Below are positions 10,082 to 17,500 of a DNA stretch of 64,000 nucleotides, one piece after another. Both the position numbers and the translations under genes were made by a program. A model generated the notes under the pieces. The model was not told where the DNA came from. It made no database searches and saw nothing but the letters and a program-made list of their open reading frames with translations. This DNA is from Bacteroidia bacterium (GTDB lineage: Bacteria; Bacteroidota; Bacteroidia; B-17B0; Aurantibacillaceae), in the NCBI GenBank assembly GCA_022842625.1, contig JALHPG010000006.1, forward strand, positions 1 through 64,000, read 5' to 3'. Every line of letters starts with the position of its first letter. Within the stretch, counting starts at the first letter, position 1.

Positions 10082-10492
10082 TTATCTCGTGTTTTCTTTT
10101 TTATTCACCTCCTTTTGATTTGTTTGGGTTAGTTGTTGGATGTATTTATTTTGTTGCTCTTTGGTGAGTTTGTGCCAATTAGAGTTAACGATGGCGCTTA
10201 TTTTTTCTTGGATGTTTTGACTTTTATCCGCTATTTGGAGAACGAATAATTTTTGTTGTTGCAGTTCTACAAGAATACTGTCTTGCCTAATTTGCAAACG
10301 AGATAATTGCGTTTGTAAATTATTTTGTACGTGAATAATTTGTGCTTGTTCGCTTGTAGCGATAGGTAAAGTTGTTTTGGCTTTAAAATTGTGTTCTACT
10401 CGGATATAGAATAAAATGCCAATTAAAAAACTTATTACGTTTACCCACATATTTACCTGTTCGGGTTTTATTTCTCTGTTTAGGATTTTCAT
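10082..10492 (-). CDS. Small single-pass membrane protein with coiled coil
   Basis: 136 aa. One N-terminal membrane helix (WVNVISFLIGILFYIRV, about residues 12-28) is followed by a Gln-rich helical region (QTQLSRLQIRQDSILVELQQ) that looks like a coiled coil. No catalytic motif or family recognised. It sits between two other small membrane proteins in the element operon. Such a run of single-pass proteins suggests either a membrane-embedded apparatus or proteins of a membrane-containing particle; this is inference from context only. Confidence 0.7.
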   Translation of the reverse strand: MKILNREIKPEQVNMWVNVISFLIGILFYIRVEHNFKAKTTLPIATSEQAQIIHVQNNLQTQLSRLQIRQDSILVELQQQKLFVLQIADKSQNIQEKISAIVNSNWHKLTKEQQNKYIQQLTQTNQKEVNKKENTR

Positions 10493-10544
10493 TTTTATTA
10501 ATTAAAGATTTATGATTTGAGAATTAGCGACTGTTAGCGTCGGA

Positions 10545-10880
10545 TTAGGGATTGTTTTTAATAGGCAACTCCATGTTAAACCTAGTTTTGAGTAATTGCT
10601 TAAATAAACTACTGCTACTATATCCTATTAAGGCACTATCGAGCGTATTGTAAGAGGAATAAATTTGTGGCAGCGTACCTAAACAAATGGCAATCGTGAT
10701 TAGGGAAATCAGCCATACGATGGTGTAATCTTCAAAAAACACTTTCCAATTGATAGTAGAAAGTTTTAGGTGGCGAAGTTTTACAACAACGTGAACTAAC
10801 AACCCTAGCAAGGCAAAAAACCAATCCGCTATGCCTGTGTGCGGAAATATACTGTGGTAGATATCGAGGAACGTTTTCAT
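10545..10880 (-). CDS. Small integral membrane protein
   Basis: 111 aa. Two hydrophobic helices are visible: ADWFFALLGLLVHVVVKL (about 19-36) and TIVWLISLITIAICLGTL (about 52-69), followed by a polar C-terminus. It resembles a holin in size and topology (two segments, next to peptidoglycan-active proteins in the same operon), but no holin family can be named from sequence. It lies directly downstream of the tandem L,D-transpeptidase-like genes. Confidence 0.7.
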   Translation of the reverse strand: MKTFLDIYHSIFPHTGIADWFFALLGLLVHVVVKLRHLKLSTINWKVFFEDYTIVWLISLITIAICLGTLPQIYSSYNTLDSALIGYSSSSLFKQLLKTRFNMELPIKNNP

Positions 10881-10920
10881 TTTTTTTAAGTTTTTAGGTT
10901 AATTTTTATTTTTAATTGTT

Positions 10921-11592
10921 TTATGTGCTATATTTCTTGAGTAAATAAATAGCTAGGGCGGTTAATGAAGCTGCTCCAGTTAGACCATAAGTCATCCAGC
11001 GCCTTGTTTGCCGTTTAATGGAACGTAAATCAATTAGTGTATAGGAAAATCGATTGCCATAAAGTTGTCGGTGCTTTTCGCAGAGCTGCATAAATTGTAT
11101 GAACTCATTATTTTTCTCAAAGACTTGACAACCTGCGCTCCACTGTCCTACTTTTTTTGTTGCGCCATGTATGGAAGCCCTGTGTATGTTTACTCCGAAT
11201 AACCCTTTAGATTCTCTGCCATTATTAAAATCCAAAATCGCATTGCGATCATAATCTCGGATTACGGTTATCGGTTTTGCTTGCACTAAGGCTTTGTATT
11301 GCCCTTTGTGTAAGCCAATACGGTATGCATTGACATACTGCCCTTGTTTTAAAATAGCGGTTCCATCCACTTGCAAAGGATTATTTAACCAATACGTTCC
11401 GGGATCTGTTGTAATTGTGTACTTGGCTTGTTCCCATTTATTTTTATCATTTTTAAAAAGAACGTGTAACTCATCGTCAAACTTATCTGAAGCCGTTTCT
11501 GTATTACGAATACCAATAATGTTTAATTGGTATGGCTTACGGTAAATTTCATAACCGCTTCTAGCAAGAAGGACGATGAGTTTCTGAATCAT
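10921..11592 (-). CDS. L,D-transpeptidase-like protein with C-terminal membrane anchor
   Basis: 223 aa. A conserved His in NIHRAS (H137) and the later motif WSAGCQV (C155) match the His ... S-x-G-C layout of YkuD-type L,D-transpeptidases, with Q in place of the usual I/V-R after the Cys. A C-terminal hydrophobic helix (TGAASLTALAIYLL) and tail should anchor it. Its start overlaps the stop of the upstream paralogue in a TAATG, so the pair is translationally coupled. Likely role: cleaving or modifying the host cell wall during entry, exit or assembly. The alternative is a structural protein reusing the fold. Confidence 0.7.
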   Translation of the reverse strand: MIQKLIVLLARSGYEIYRKPYQLNIIGIRNTETASDKFDDELHVLFKNDKNKWEQAKYTITTDPGTYWLNNPLQVDGTAILKQGQYVNAYRIGLHKGQYKALVQAKPITVIRDYDRNAILDFNNGRESKGLFGVNIHRASIHGATKKVGQWSAGCQVFEKNNEFIQFMQLCEKHRQLYGNRFSYTLIDLRSIKRQTRRWMTYGLTGAASLTALAIYLLKKYST

Positions 11593-12185
11593 TACAGAGA
11601 ATTTACTTCGTTACTATTGATGAGCGTGTATGAGAACTTATTTTTACCAGTCGCTAAAACAGATTGGTTGCAGAGTTCAATAAAATCTAACCAGTCGTTA
11701 TTAATTACCTGACAACCTGCGCTCCATTTGTCAACCGTTACAGATGGCTGTAATAAATTAGCATGGTGGATATTGGCTTTTATTACTTCAAAAATTTCAG
11801 GGGTATTTTTAAAGTCTGGTGTAGCGTCTAAATTATTATCTCTAAAAAAAGATATTTTACCGATTTGTTCTAAGGCTTTATACCCTCTGTGTTTGCCAAC
11901 TTTGTAAACATTCGGGTAATGACCTTCTTTCATAATGGCGCAACCTTTTACATTGAGAGGGTGGAGCAACCAAAATTGACCGGGATCTGTTGTCGCTGAA
12001 AAACAATGTAGGGTATCATCACCATAATGGTCTTTAAACAAAACGCAAATGGTATCATCAAATGAGTTAGGTTGCGATTGGCTATTACGAATACCAATGA
12101 TGTTTAATTCCCAAACTCCTTCTTTTAAGGCATAGCCTTTGCTTTTAAAGACAGCTTTTAGCTGCTCTATTCGTGGTTTATACAT
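11592..12185 (-). CDS. L,D-transpeptidase-like protein, paralogue of its neighbour
   Basis: 197 aa, clearly homologous to the next gene along its whole length: both share LNIIGIRN near residue 25, a TTDPG ... W motif, NIHHA/NIHRA and KWSAGCQVI/QWSAGCQVF. It lacks the C-terminal membrane helix of the paralogue. The His and Cys positions fit the YkuD catalytic pair. The two copies arose by tandem duplication and have diverged in anchoring, suggesting one soluble (or virion- or secretion-associated) and one membrane-bound form. Stop codon overlaps the next start by one base (TAATG). Confidence 0.7.
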   Translation of the reverse strand: MYKPRIEQLKAVFKSKGYALKEGVWELNIIGIRNSQSQPNSFDDTICVLFKDHYGDDTLHCFSATTDPGQFWLLHPLNVKGCAIMKEGHYPNVYKVGKHRGYKALEQIGKISFFRDNNLDATPDFKNTPEIFEVIKANIHHANLLQPSVTVDKWSAGCQVINNDWLDFIELCNQSVLATGKNKFSYTLINSNEVNSL

Positions 12186-12204
12186 GATGTTTGTTTGTTA
12201 GGTG

Positions 12205-12666
12205 TTAGGCAATTAATTTTGTGAACTCTGTTAAATCAATGTTTGTTTTAAGTCCTTTGCTTTTTAAGGCGGCTGTGGTTTCTTTTCCGAACCAACCATC
12301 TGCACCATATTTTGGGAGAATGCCTTTGCCGTATTTTTTTATTAAAGCGGTTTGCATTTGTTTAACTAATGCGCCTTTACTGCCTTCCTTTAGTGGGTAG
12401 GTGCTATTACTAGTTGGTGCAGATTTTGTTTTTGGAGCAGAACTTGTTGCCGTATCAAGTTCACTCATTTGAGTTTCATCGGCGGTTGACTTTGGTTTAA
12501 AGTAAAAAAATGCGCCAGTACCCAGACCTAATAAGCCCAATGCAATTAACATCGCTCCAACTAATCCTTTACTTTTCTTTTTAGATTTAGTATTGGCTTT
12601 AGGTTTGCTTTTAGATTTGCCTTTTGGTTTAGGCTTCGCTTTCGATTTTATTTTTTTCTTTGCCAT
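12205..12666 (-). CDS. Membrane-anchored peptidoglycan-binding protein
   Basis: 153 aa from the ATG at 12666 (MAKKKIKSK), chosen over the longer ORF because it follows the upstream stop directly and avoids a 37-bp overlap. The first 45 residues are almost all Lys/Ser/Pro, followed by one membrane helix (GLVGAMLIALGLLGLGTGAFFYF). A Ser/Thr linker follows, then a C-terminal PG_binding_1 domain (KEGSKGALVKQMQTALI ... YGADGWFGKETTAALK). The highly basic N-terminus should stay inside and could touch nucleic acid or the membrane surface. It neighbours the L,D-transpeptidase-like pair, consistent with a cell-wall-directed module. Confidence 0.82.
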   Translation of the reverse strand: MAKKKIKSKAKPKPKGKSKSKPKANTKSKKKSKGLVGAMLIALGLLGLGTGAFFYFKPKSTADETQMSELDTATSSAPKTKSAPTSNSTYPLKEGSKGALVKQMQTALIKKYGKGILPKYGADGWFGKETTAALKSKGLKTNIDLTEFTKLIA

Positions 12667-12668
12667 TG

Positions 12669-13358
12669 TTATTTTTTTGGTTTTAGGTTTATGATTGCTC
12701 GCCAAGAAAAATCAAACACATCCAGTTCAGAATCTAGTTCTACTTCCAAATACTTTGCATATAATTTGTAATAAACTATTTTGATAATATTCCAAGCTGC
12801 TTGGGTCGGCACTTCATTTAGAACTTGCTTAACCGCTTCTTTATCCGTTGCAGGTAAACCCACGATTTTGTAGTCAAATCCAGCCTTTAAACGTTTGCAA
12901 TAAGAAATAGCCGTGGCAGCATCAAAGATTTTTTTCTGCCCTGTTTTTTGAACTTTAGCGGCTAAAATATTTTGCATTTCAGTATATTCGCTATTAGTTA
13001 GTTCGTCTGTTAAGTCTTTAATTAAATTGCCGCCTTTCGTTAAGTTTTTGTATTCCTTTACTGTTTTTACAAATTCATCTTTACTTGGCAGATCGGTAAA
13101 TACTTTACGAACGCCCTCTACATCTGTACCCCACCAACCATCATTATCAAATGCCATTTTTAAACGCTTGGCGAAATTCTGAGTGCTATTATCGTTTAAG
13201 GATAAATTTTCCGCTTTACCTTCTTTGCGTTTACGATAAATGGCTCTACCCCCAAAAAACAAAATACTTCCAACAGCAATTGCGCTCACACCATATACTG
13301 CCACCCGAATAATTTTTTTATCCGTTTGATTCAATAACGATGTTTTTTGCTTTGCCAT
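12669..13358 (-). CDS. Single-pass membrane protein with DNDGWWGTD repeat-like motif
   Basis: 229 aa. N-terminal membrane helix (VAVYGVSAIAVGSILFFGGRAIY, about residues 18-40). The outer part contains AFDNDGWWGTDVEGVRKVF and, later, GFDYKIVGLPATDKEAVKQVL, both fitting the pattern 'aromatic/D ... GTD...V..V' of annexin-like or peptidoglycan-binding helical repeats. A related DGWFG motif occurs in the neighbouring peptidoglycan-binding protein. Function unknown; a cell-envelope-facing structural role is likely. The gene ends 2 bp before the start of the peptidoglycan-binding gene. Confidence 0.72.
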   Translation of the reverse strand: MAKQKTSLLNQTDKKIIRVAVYGVSAIAVGSILFFGGRAIYRKRKEGKAENLSLNDNSTQNFAKRLKMAFDNDGWWGTDVEGVRKVFTDLPSKDEFVKTVKEYKNLTKGGNLIKDLTDELTNSEYTEMQNILAAKVQKTGQKKIFDAATAISYCKRLKAGFDYKIVGLPATDKEAVKQVLNEVPTQAAWNIIKIVYYKLYAKYLEVELDSELDVFDFSWRAIINLKPKK

Positions 13359-13373
13359 TTAATTGTTGTTTTT

Positions 13374-13550
13374 TTAAAGAAATTTTGCTTTGATGATGGA
13401 TAGTTGAAGTGGGTTACTCACCACTGAAGCAATTTTTTTTATCTCTTCTGTTTTTAAGTGTTTGAGAATTGTAGTAAGTGCTTTTATTTTTTCGTTGGCA
13501 TCTTCTACGGAATCTGCACTTACGATAATATCCAGTTTGTACTTTGCCAT
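13374..13550 (-). CDS. Small hypothetical protein missed by the ORF track
   Basis: 58 aa (MAKYKLDIIVSADSVEDANE ...), ATG at 13550, TAA at 13374-13376. It fills what would otherwise be a 246-bp gap in a tightly packed operon and uses normal codons for this genome. The N-terminal beta strand followed by an acidic helix and the SVEDANEKIKAL pattern resemble small ferredoxin-like-fold proteins, but no family is recognised. Its position, composition and short flanking spacers (about 15 and 54 bp) support it as a real gene. Confidence 0.65.
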   Translation of the reverse strand: MAKYKLDIIVSADSVEDANEKIKALTTILKHLKTEEIKKIASVVSNPLQLSIIKAKFL

Positions 13551-13604
13551 TTGGGTGTGTTTTTAGTGGTTATTTTTAATGTTGTTTTTAGTTTGATTTT
13601 TTTA

Positions 13605-14486
13605 TTAGTCTATTTCCGTTTCTGTTTCCAGATCGGGAACTGATCTTGGTTTTCTTGCGATGTAGTTTTTTACGACTTTAATGGCAGATTCAATGCTTGA
13701 AGGATTGGTAGCGAAAAGGTCTAAGAGATACATGATACTGGCGAGGTGGGTTGTGCCAACTTTGGCTTTGATGTCTTTTAGCAATAAAAGATGTTTTTCC
13801 TCTTCGATATTCAGAACTCGTTGGTGGATTTCTTCCACTTCTTCATCGTCTTCGTCCTCATCCTCTGTGCCTGATAAATTTTCTTCAGGTACAATTTTTG
13901 CACCTCCGAAAAAATCTTTTATTATATTAGCAAGTGGTAAATTCTTTTTTACATAATCACTTTCTAAAATTCCCTCTAAGGCGTCTGCTGCTTTTTGTTT
14001 AAATTCTTTATCACGTTTTTCCCGAATACATTTATTTTCTTTTACCGCCTTTGCTAACGTTTCTTCTAATACTTCTATGTCGGTAAGTAATTGACGGTTT
14101 TCCTCAATAAGAGCTAAGTAATGGTTGTCTTTCTCCCATTTTTCTTTAAGTTCATCTTCGTTTTTTGCAATAGGAACCAAACCGCTTAATTCTCTTGTTT
14201 TTGCCTGCGCTAATGAATCAGGACTAATGTGTAAGAAATATTTATCCGAACTTTTTTGATTGTAGTGGTAAACAAATATTTTAACGATGCTTGTATCCTC
14301 AGTAATAAAGTTTTCATACTCATCGAGTTGTTCTATATCATCAGTTTTAGGAACGACTACTAGATCATTAACAAGGACTTCGTAAAATCGAGGTTGATTT
14401 AATCGTAGCGCATTTTTTAAAACCATTTCAATAGTATCTACTATTTTTGGCTCGTACTTTTCGTGTTTTACGCTTGAGTGTCCCAT
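13605..14486 (-). CDS. Coiled-coil protein with acidic linker
   Basis: 293 aa, unrecognised. The N-terminal 110 residues look globular. Residues about 115-170 are a coiled coil (ENRQLLTDIEVLEETLAKAV ... IREKRDKEF). A strongly acidic stretch (GTEDEDEDDEEVEEIHQRV, about 205-223) follows, and the C-terminal helices end in a basic segment. No membrane segment. This layout suits a scaffold, chaperone or nucleic-acid-mimicking protein. It lies between the beta-rich cluster upstream and the envelope-facing proteins downstream. Confidence 0.72.
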   Translation of the reverse strand: MGHSSVKHEKYEPKIVDTIEMVLKNALRLNQPRFYEVLVNDLVVVPKTDDIEQLDEYENFITEDTSIVKIFVYHYNQKSSDKYFLHISPDSLAQAKTRELSGLVPIAKNEDELKEKWEKDNHYLALIEENRQLLTDIEVLEETLAKAVKENKCIREKRDKEFKQKAADALEGILESDYVKKNLPLANIIKDFFGGAKIVPEENLSGTEDEDEDDEEVEEIHQRVLNIEEEKHLLLLKDIKAKVGTTHLASIMYLLDLFATNPSSIESAIKVVKNYIARKPRSVPDLETETEID

Positions 14487-14518
14487 GTTTATTTGTTTTT
14501 TTTGTTAATGAATAATCT

Positions 14519-14836
14519 TTAGCCATGCTGAGGAATTACTTGAATAAACTGTATCAGTTGAGGGTTGTTAGATTTATTCTTGATCGTGATTTTACCTCGG
14601 TGTTCATATTGCATTTCGTTAATGGAAGTGTCGGTTAAATCATTTACGCCAAACTTGCTTTGCACTATAAAATCCAAATTGGGCTTTATCAAATAATAGT
14701 ATTGGTTATGCGCTTCAATTATTAGTGTTTGATTCCCGTCTAATTGAAGTTGTCGCCATCGGGTGATATAATTATTTTCATAACCCAACTCACGCATACG
14801 ACGTGGAATAAAATCTAAGGCAAATGCTACGGTCAT
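14519..14836 (-). CDS. Small beta-rich protein (candidate structural protein)
   Basis: 105 aa with alternating hydrophobic strands (NQTLIIEAHNQYYYLIKPN, GKITIKNKSNNPQLIQFIQV) and no catalytic motif. It is encoded 6 bp after the 158-aa beta-rich gene. This is one of four consecutive soluble, strand-rich small proteins (14,519-16,619), the pattern expected for capsid, spike or fibre subunits. The assignment is inference from composition and arrangement only. Confidence 0.68.
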   Translation of the reverse strand: MTVAFALDFIPRRMRELGYENNYITRWRQLQLDGNQTLIIEAHNQYYYLIKPNLDFIVQSKFGVNDLTDTSINEMQYEHRGKITIKNKSNNPQLIQFIQVIPQHG

Positions 14837-14842
14837 GGTCTT

Positions 14843-15319
14843 TTATTTTAATTCGTATTGGATATAAAGGATTACCTCATAGGGGAGTGTTTCAATTAGT
14901 TCGCCAAAATCATTTTTGTATTGTATAGAAATGGTATCCTCATAGTAGCAGTCCATCATTGCGTGTTGAATAGGAATGTTAGTTTTAAACCAAGTAAATT
15001 GCTTTCCCCATTGTGATAGGTTACGTTTAACGATGGTTGGATAAATAACACGCTCTAAAGTTTGTCTGTAGTCATTATCATCTAATTGTGCAACTTGACT
15101 ATAAAATACATCGCCTTTTTGTGAATTAGATAAAGCCATTGTGCCAACTTGTTTGCCTACACCATTGAATCGTTTATCATAATATAAATTGCAGTTAACC
15201 ATTATGCCGATAATACTTTTAGTATTTTCAGGATGACGGAACTGAAAATTTATTTTCTGCAACAGCTTAGTGACATAAACCGTTTTCAATTTTATGATGC
15301 TATTGGCTTCTCTTTCCAT
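14843..15319 (-). CDS. Beta-rich protein (candidate structural protein)
   Basis: 158 aa. Strand-rich, with the C-terminus LPYEVILYIQYELK, which resembles the C-terminal TPYKVKLYVYSEV of the upstream 129-aa protein. The two may be distant paralogues with the same terminal strand. No signal peptide or membrane helix; no enzyme motif. Conserved-looking aromatic residues (KQFTWFKTNIPI) suggest packing surfaces. Unknown function; proposed as an assembly subunit on the basis of its neighbours. Confidence 0.68.
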   Translation of the reverse strand: MEREANSIIKLKTVYVTKLLQKINFQFRHPENTKSIIGIMVNCNLYYDKRFNGVGKQVGTMALSNSQKGDVFYSQVAQLDDNDYRQTLERVIYPTIVKRNLSQWGKQFTWFKTNIPIQHAMMDCYYEDTISIQYKNDFGELIETLPYEVILYIQYELK

Positions 15320-15376
15320 CTTTTTTATTTTAGACTTATAACTGTTGACTAACGACTATACTCTAACGAATATCTA

Positions 15377-15766
15377 CTAAGCGGTAACTTCACTATACAC
15401 ATACAATTTTACTTTGTATGGTGTAAAAGGTGCGGAAGCGTGATTGGTGTCGGTGTAGTCAATTTCTACTTTGCGATTGCCAGGTAAAATATCTTCGCCT
15501 AGTTTTATCATACGTTCATTTACCGAAACATTTAAACCCTGCATTAATAATTTACTCTCATAACCTTCGGGGAAAATTTCCATCTCATTAATTTTGATTC
15601 GTTGTGTACCTCTGTAATAGAGTAACTCGTCGTAGTCACTGATTAATAAAATGCCTAAGATTTTGCCTGCATGTTTGTCAACTTCAAAACTTTCTTTAAA
15701 AGTTTGATTAGCGGCACTTACAATTACTTCAACCGCTTCTTTAATTATTTTGCTTCTATGTGACAT
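15377..15766 (-). CDS. Beta-rich protein (candidate structural protein)
   Basis: 129 aa. After an N-terminal helix (SKIIKEAVEVIVSAANQTF) the sequence alternates strands: ILGILLISDYDELLYYRGT, RKVEIDYTDTNHA, YKVKLYVYSEVTA. No family recognised. Its C-terminal strand pattern matches that of the 158-aa neighbour. The 120-bp interval upstream of it, before the 243-aa gene, is one of the longer gaps in the operon and could carry an internal promoter or terminator, but I see no clear hairpin. Confidence 0.68.
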   Translation of the reverse strand: MSHRSKIIKEAVEVIVSAANQTFKESFEVDKHAGKILGILLISDYDELLYYRGTQRIKINEMEIFPEGYESKLLMQGLNVSVNERMIKLGEDILPGNRKVEIDYTDTNHASAPFTPYKVKLYVYSEVTA

Positions 15767-15887
15767 CTTTTATGTTTTTGGTCTGAAATTTCTTTACCTT
15801 TATTTTCCCTAATTGAGAGTTCAGAAGGGTAATTTTATAGTTTATAGCTTTAAAAAATTATTTCTGAACTCCCGTTAAGGACTATGA

Positions 15888-16619
15888 TTATGGAGTAGTA
15901 CCTGTGCCGTCTAAGGCAACATATACTGCGGTGTTTGGATCAACCAAGAACATTGTACCCAATTCGATTACAAATTCAATTAACTCATCGTCTTTGATTA
16001 AACGAGGGTTATCTAATTTGAAGTAACCTAGGTTGGATGTTTGGTTGTTGTCGGTGATGAATTTTCTCATCACGTTTCCATCGGGAATAATTTGTTTTTT
16101 ATTCGCTTTTAATGAAAACTCCGCATTTGCAATTGCAGGAAACTGATTGATGCTTTTAAAATCAGTTGCTTTTGTTTTGTCTTTATCATTTATGTCAGCC
16201 GATAAACCTGCTAACACATAGATACCGCTTACTAAAAACACAAAGTTTTTTGGCAGTTTAGCGTTTGAGATATTACGTAAACCAACTTCTTTGTCATCTT
16301 GTGTTTCAAATAATTTTATTGTTTTACTGTTTACTGGTTTAATCGAATAGATCGAATAATCCGCTAAACGTAAATCACCTCTAAGCAAGGAAGCTTTTAC
16401 ACCGGGTGGCACTTCTTTAAAGAACTTTTCAAATTCAGCTCTTGAGCCTCTTGAAAAACTACTTTTGCCTGACACTTTGCGAAAGAACTTCACTTTATCT
16501 GCCGTGTTCATGTTTCCCATCAACTCGCTTACTTCGCCCATCATGGCATCATCTATGCCCATCAGGTCGCCGATGTTGTTGTACTCACTTTCTAGGGCAC
16601 TTTTCATTAAGTCGTCCAT
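15888..16619 (-). CDS. Soluble protein, best candidate for the major structural protein
   Basis: 243 aa. The first 50 residues are helical and acidic (MDDLMKSALESEYNNIGDLM). The rest is strand-rich, with LRLADYSIYSIKPVNSKTIKL, NFVFLVSGIYVLAGLSADI and ELIEFVIELGTMFLVDPN. No enzyme motif. Size, solubility, central position and isolated spacers on both sides (151 and 121 bp, longer than elsewhere in the operon) fit a highly expressed structural subunit such as a jelly-roll capsid protein. This is a hypothesis to be tested by structure prediction, not an assignment. Confidence 0.7.
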   Translation of the reverse strand: MDDLMKSALESEYNNIGDLMGIDDAMMGEVSELMGNMNTADKVKFFRKVSGKSSFSRGSRAEFEKFFKEVPPGVKASLLRGDLRLADYSIYSIKPVNSKTIKLFETQDDKEVGLRNISNAKLPKNFVFLVSGIYVLAGLSADINDKDKTKATDFKSINQFPAIANAEFSLKANKKQIIPDGNVMRKFITDNNQTSNLGYFKLDNPRLIKDDELIEFVIELGTMFLVDPNTAVYVALDGTGTTP

Positions 16620-16770
16620 TTTGTGGTTTTTTTGGTTATTAATTTTATTGAGTTGTTTTTTTTGAGATAAAAAGTTCCCTACACATCCTTTTTATGGGTT
16701 GCGCTTGCCGTTAAAAAAATGAATAAGGAACTCTTTGTGTTTGGTTTTATTTCTGAAATGCAATTCTCAA

Positions 16771-17364
16771 TTACATTCCCGAAAAGTCAGGCTCGTCTGC
16801 GCCTTCAATGGAAGTTGAAAAACTTCTAGTTGCTGGATTGCCTCTGCGTTTATAAAATGCGTTAGCGGATGAATTCAACTGTCTTTCTACATCATCGAGT
16901 GCGCTTAGATTTGCTTCTAAACTTCCAAAACCCTCTGTACTTTCTTCGTTAGAGTTTTGCCTAGCGTTAGTTGTTTTTTTGGATGGAATTAATTTATCCA
17001 AATACGTTTTTTGCATTAGGCTATCTTTGAAAGAAAGCATTCGGTTTTTTGCATTAGTTGTTTCGGTTTTAAGATCAAATCCTGAAACACCATTACTTTT
17101 ATCAGATATTAGGTGTGAGGTACTCATCATACCTAAACCCAAGGGAGCAAGCCATGAAACACCTTTGTAGTAACCTACACCTGCCAACACTAATCCGATT
17201 AAGAACGAGGGTTTTCCGATTACGGCTCCTGCAACGCCACCACCAATTACCGATATGCCAACTTCGGCAAAGGTTTTTAGTGCGGCTTTTTTCATATCCC
17301 CTTTGGGGTTGACATCAAGTATAGAAACTGACTTGTTGGTCTTTGCTTTGCTTGAACTTGCCAT
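16771..17364 (-). CDS. Glycine-rich membrane protein
   Basis: 197 aa. Residues about 28-75 form two or three Gly/Ala-rich membrane segments (FAEVGISVIGGGVAGAVIG, FLIGLVLAGVGYYKGVSWL, APLGLGMM). The remainder is polar with Ser/Asn-rich, probably disordered regions. Membrane segments with GxxxG-like spacing resemble phage membrane proteins or glycine-zipper channel formers, but no family can be named. It lies directly upstream of the 243-aa candidate structural gene. Confidence 0.7.
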   Translation of the reverse strand: MASSSKAKTNKSVSILDVNPKGDMKKAALKTFAEVGISVIGGGVAGAVIGKPSFLIGLVLAGVGYYKGVSWLAPLGLGMMSTSHLISDKSNGVSGFDLKTETTNAKNRMLSFKDSLMQKTYLDKLIPSKKTTNARQNSNEESTEGFGSLEANLSALDDVERQLNSSANAFYKRRGNPATRSFSTSIEGADEPDFSGM

Positions 17365-17500
17365 GTTATTTGTTTTTATTTTTCTGTTTGTTTTTTATTG
17401 GTGTGCTTGGTTGTATTCTTTTTTTCGTTTCACATAAACATAATTGCGCTTGTACTTTGAGCAAATAGGTTGGTTTTAAAAATCAGAACAGAGAAATGTG

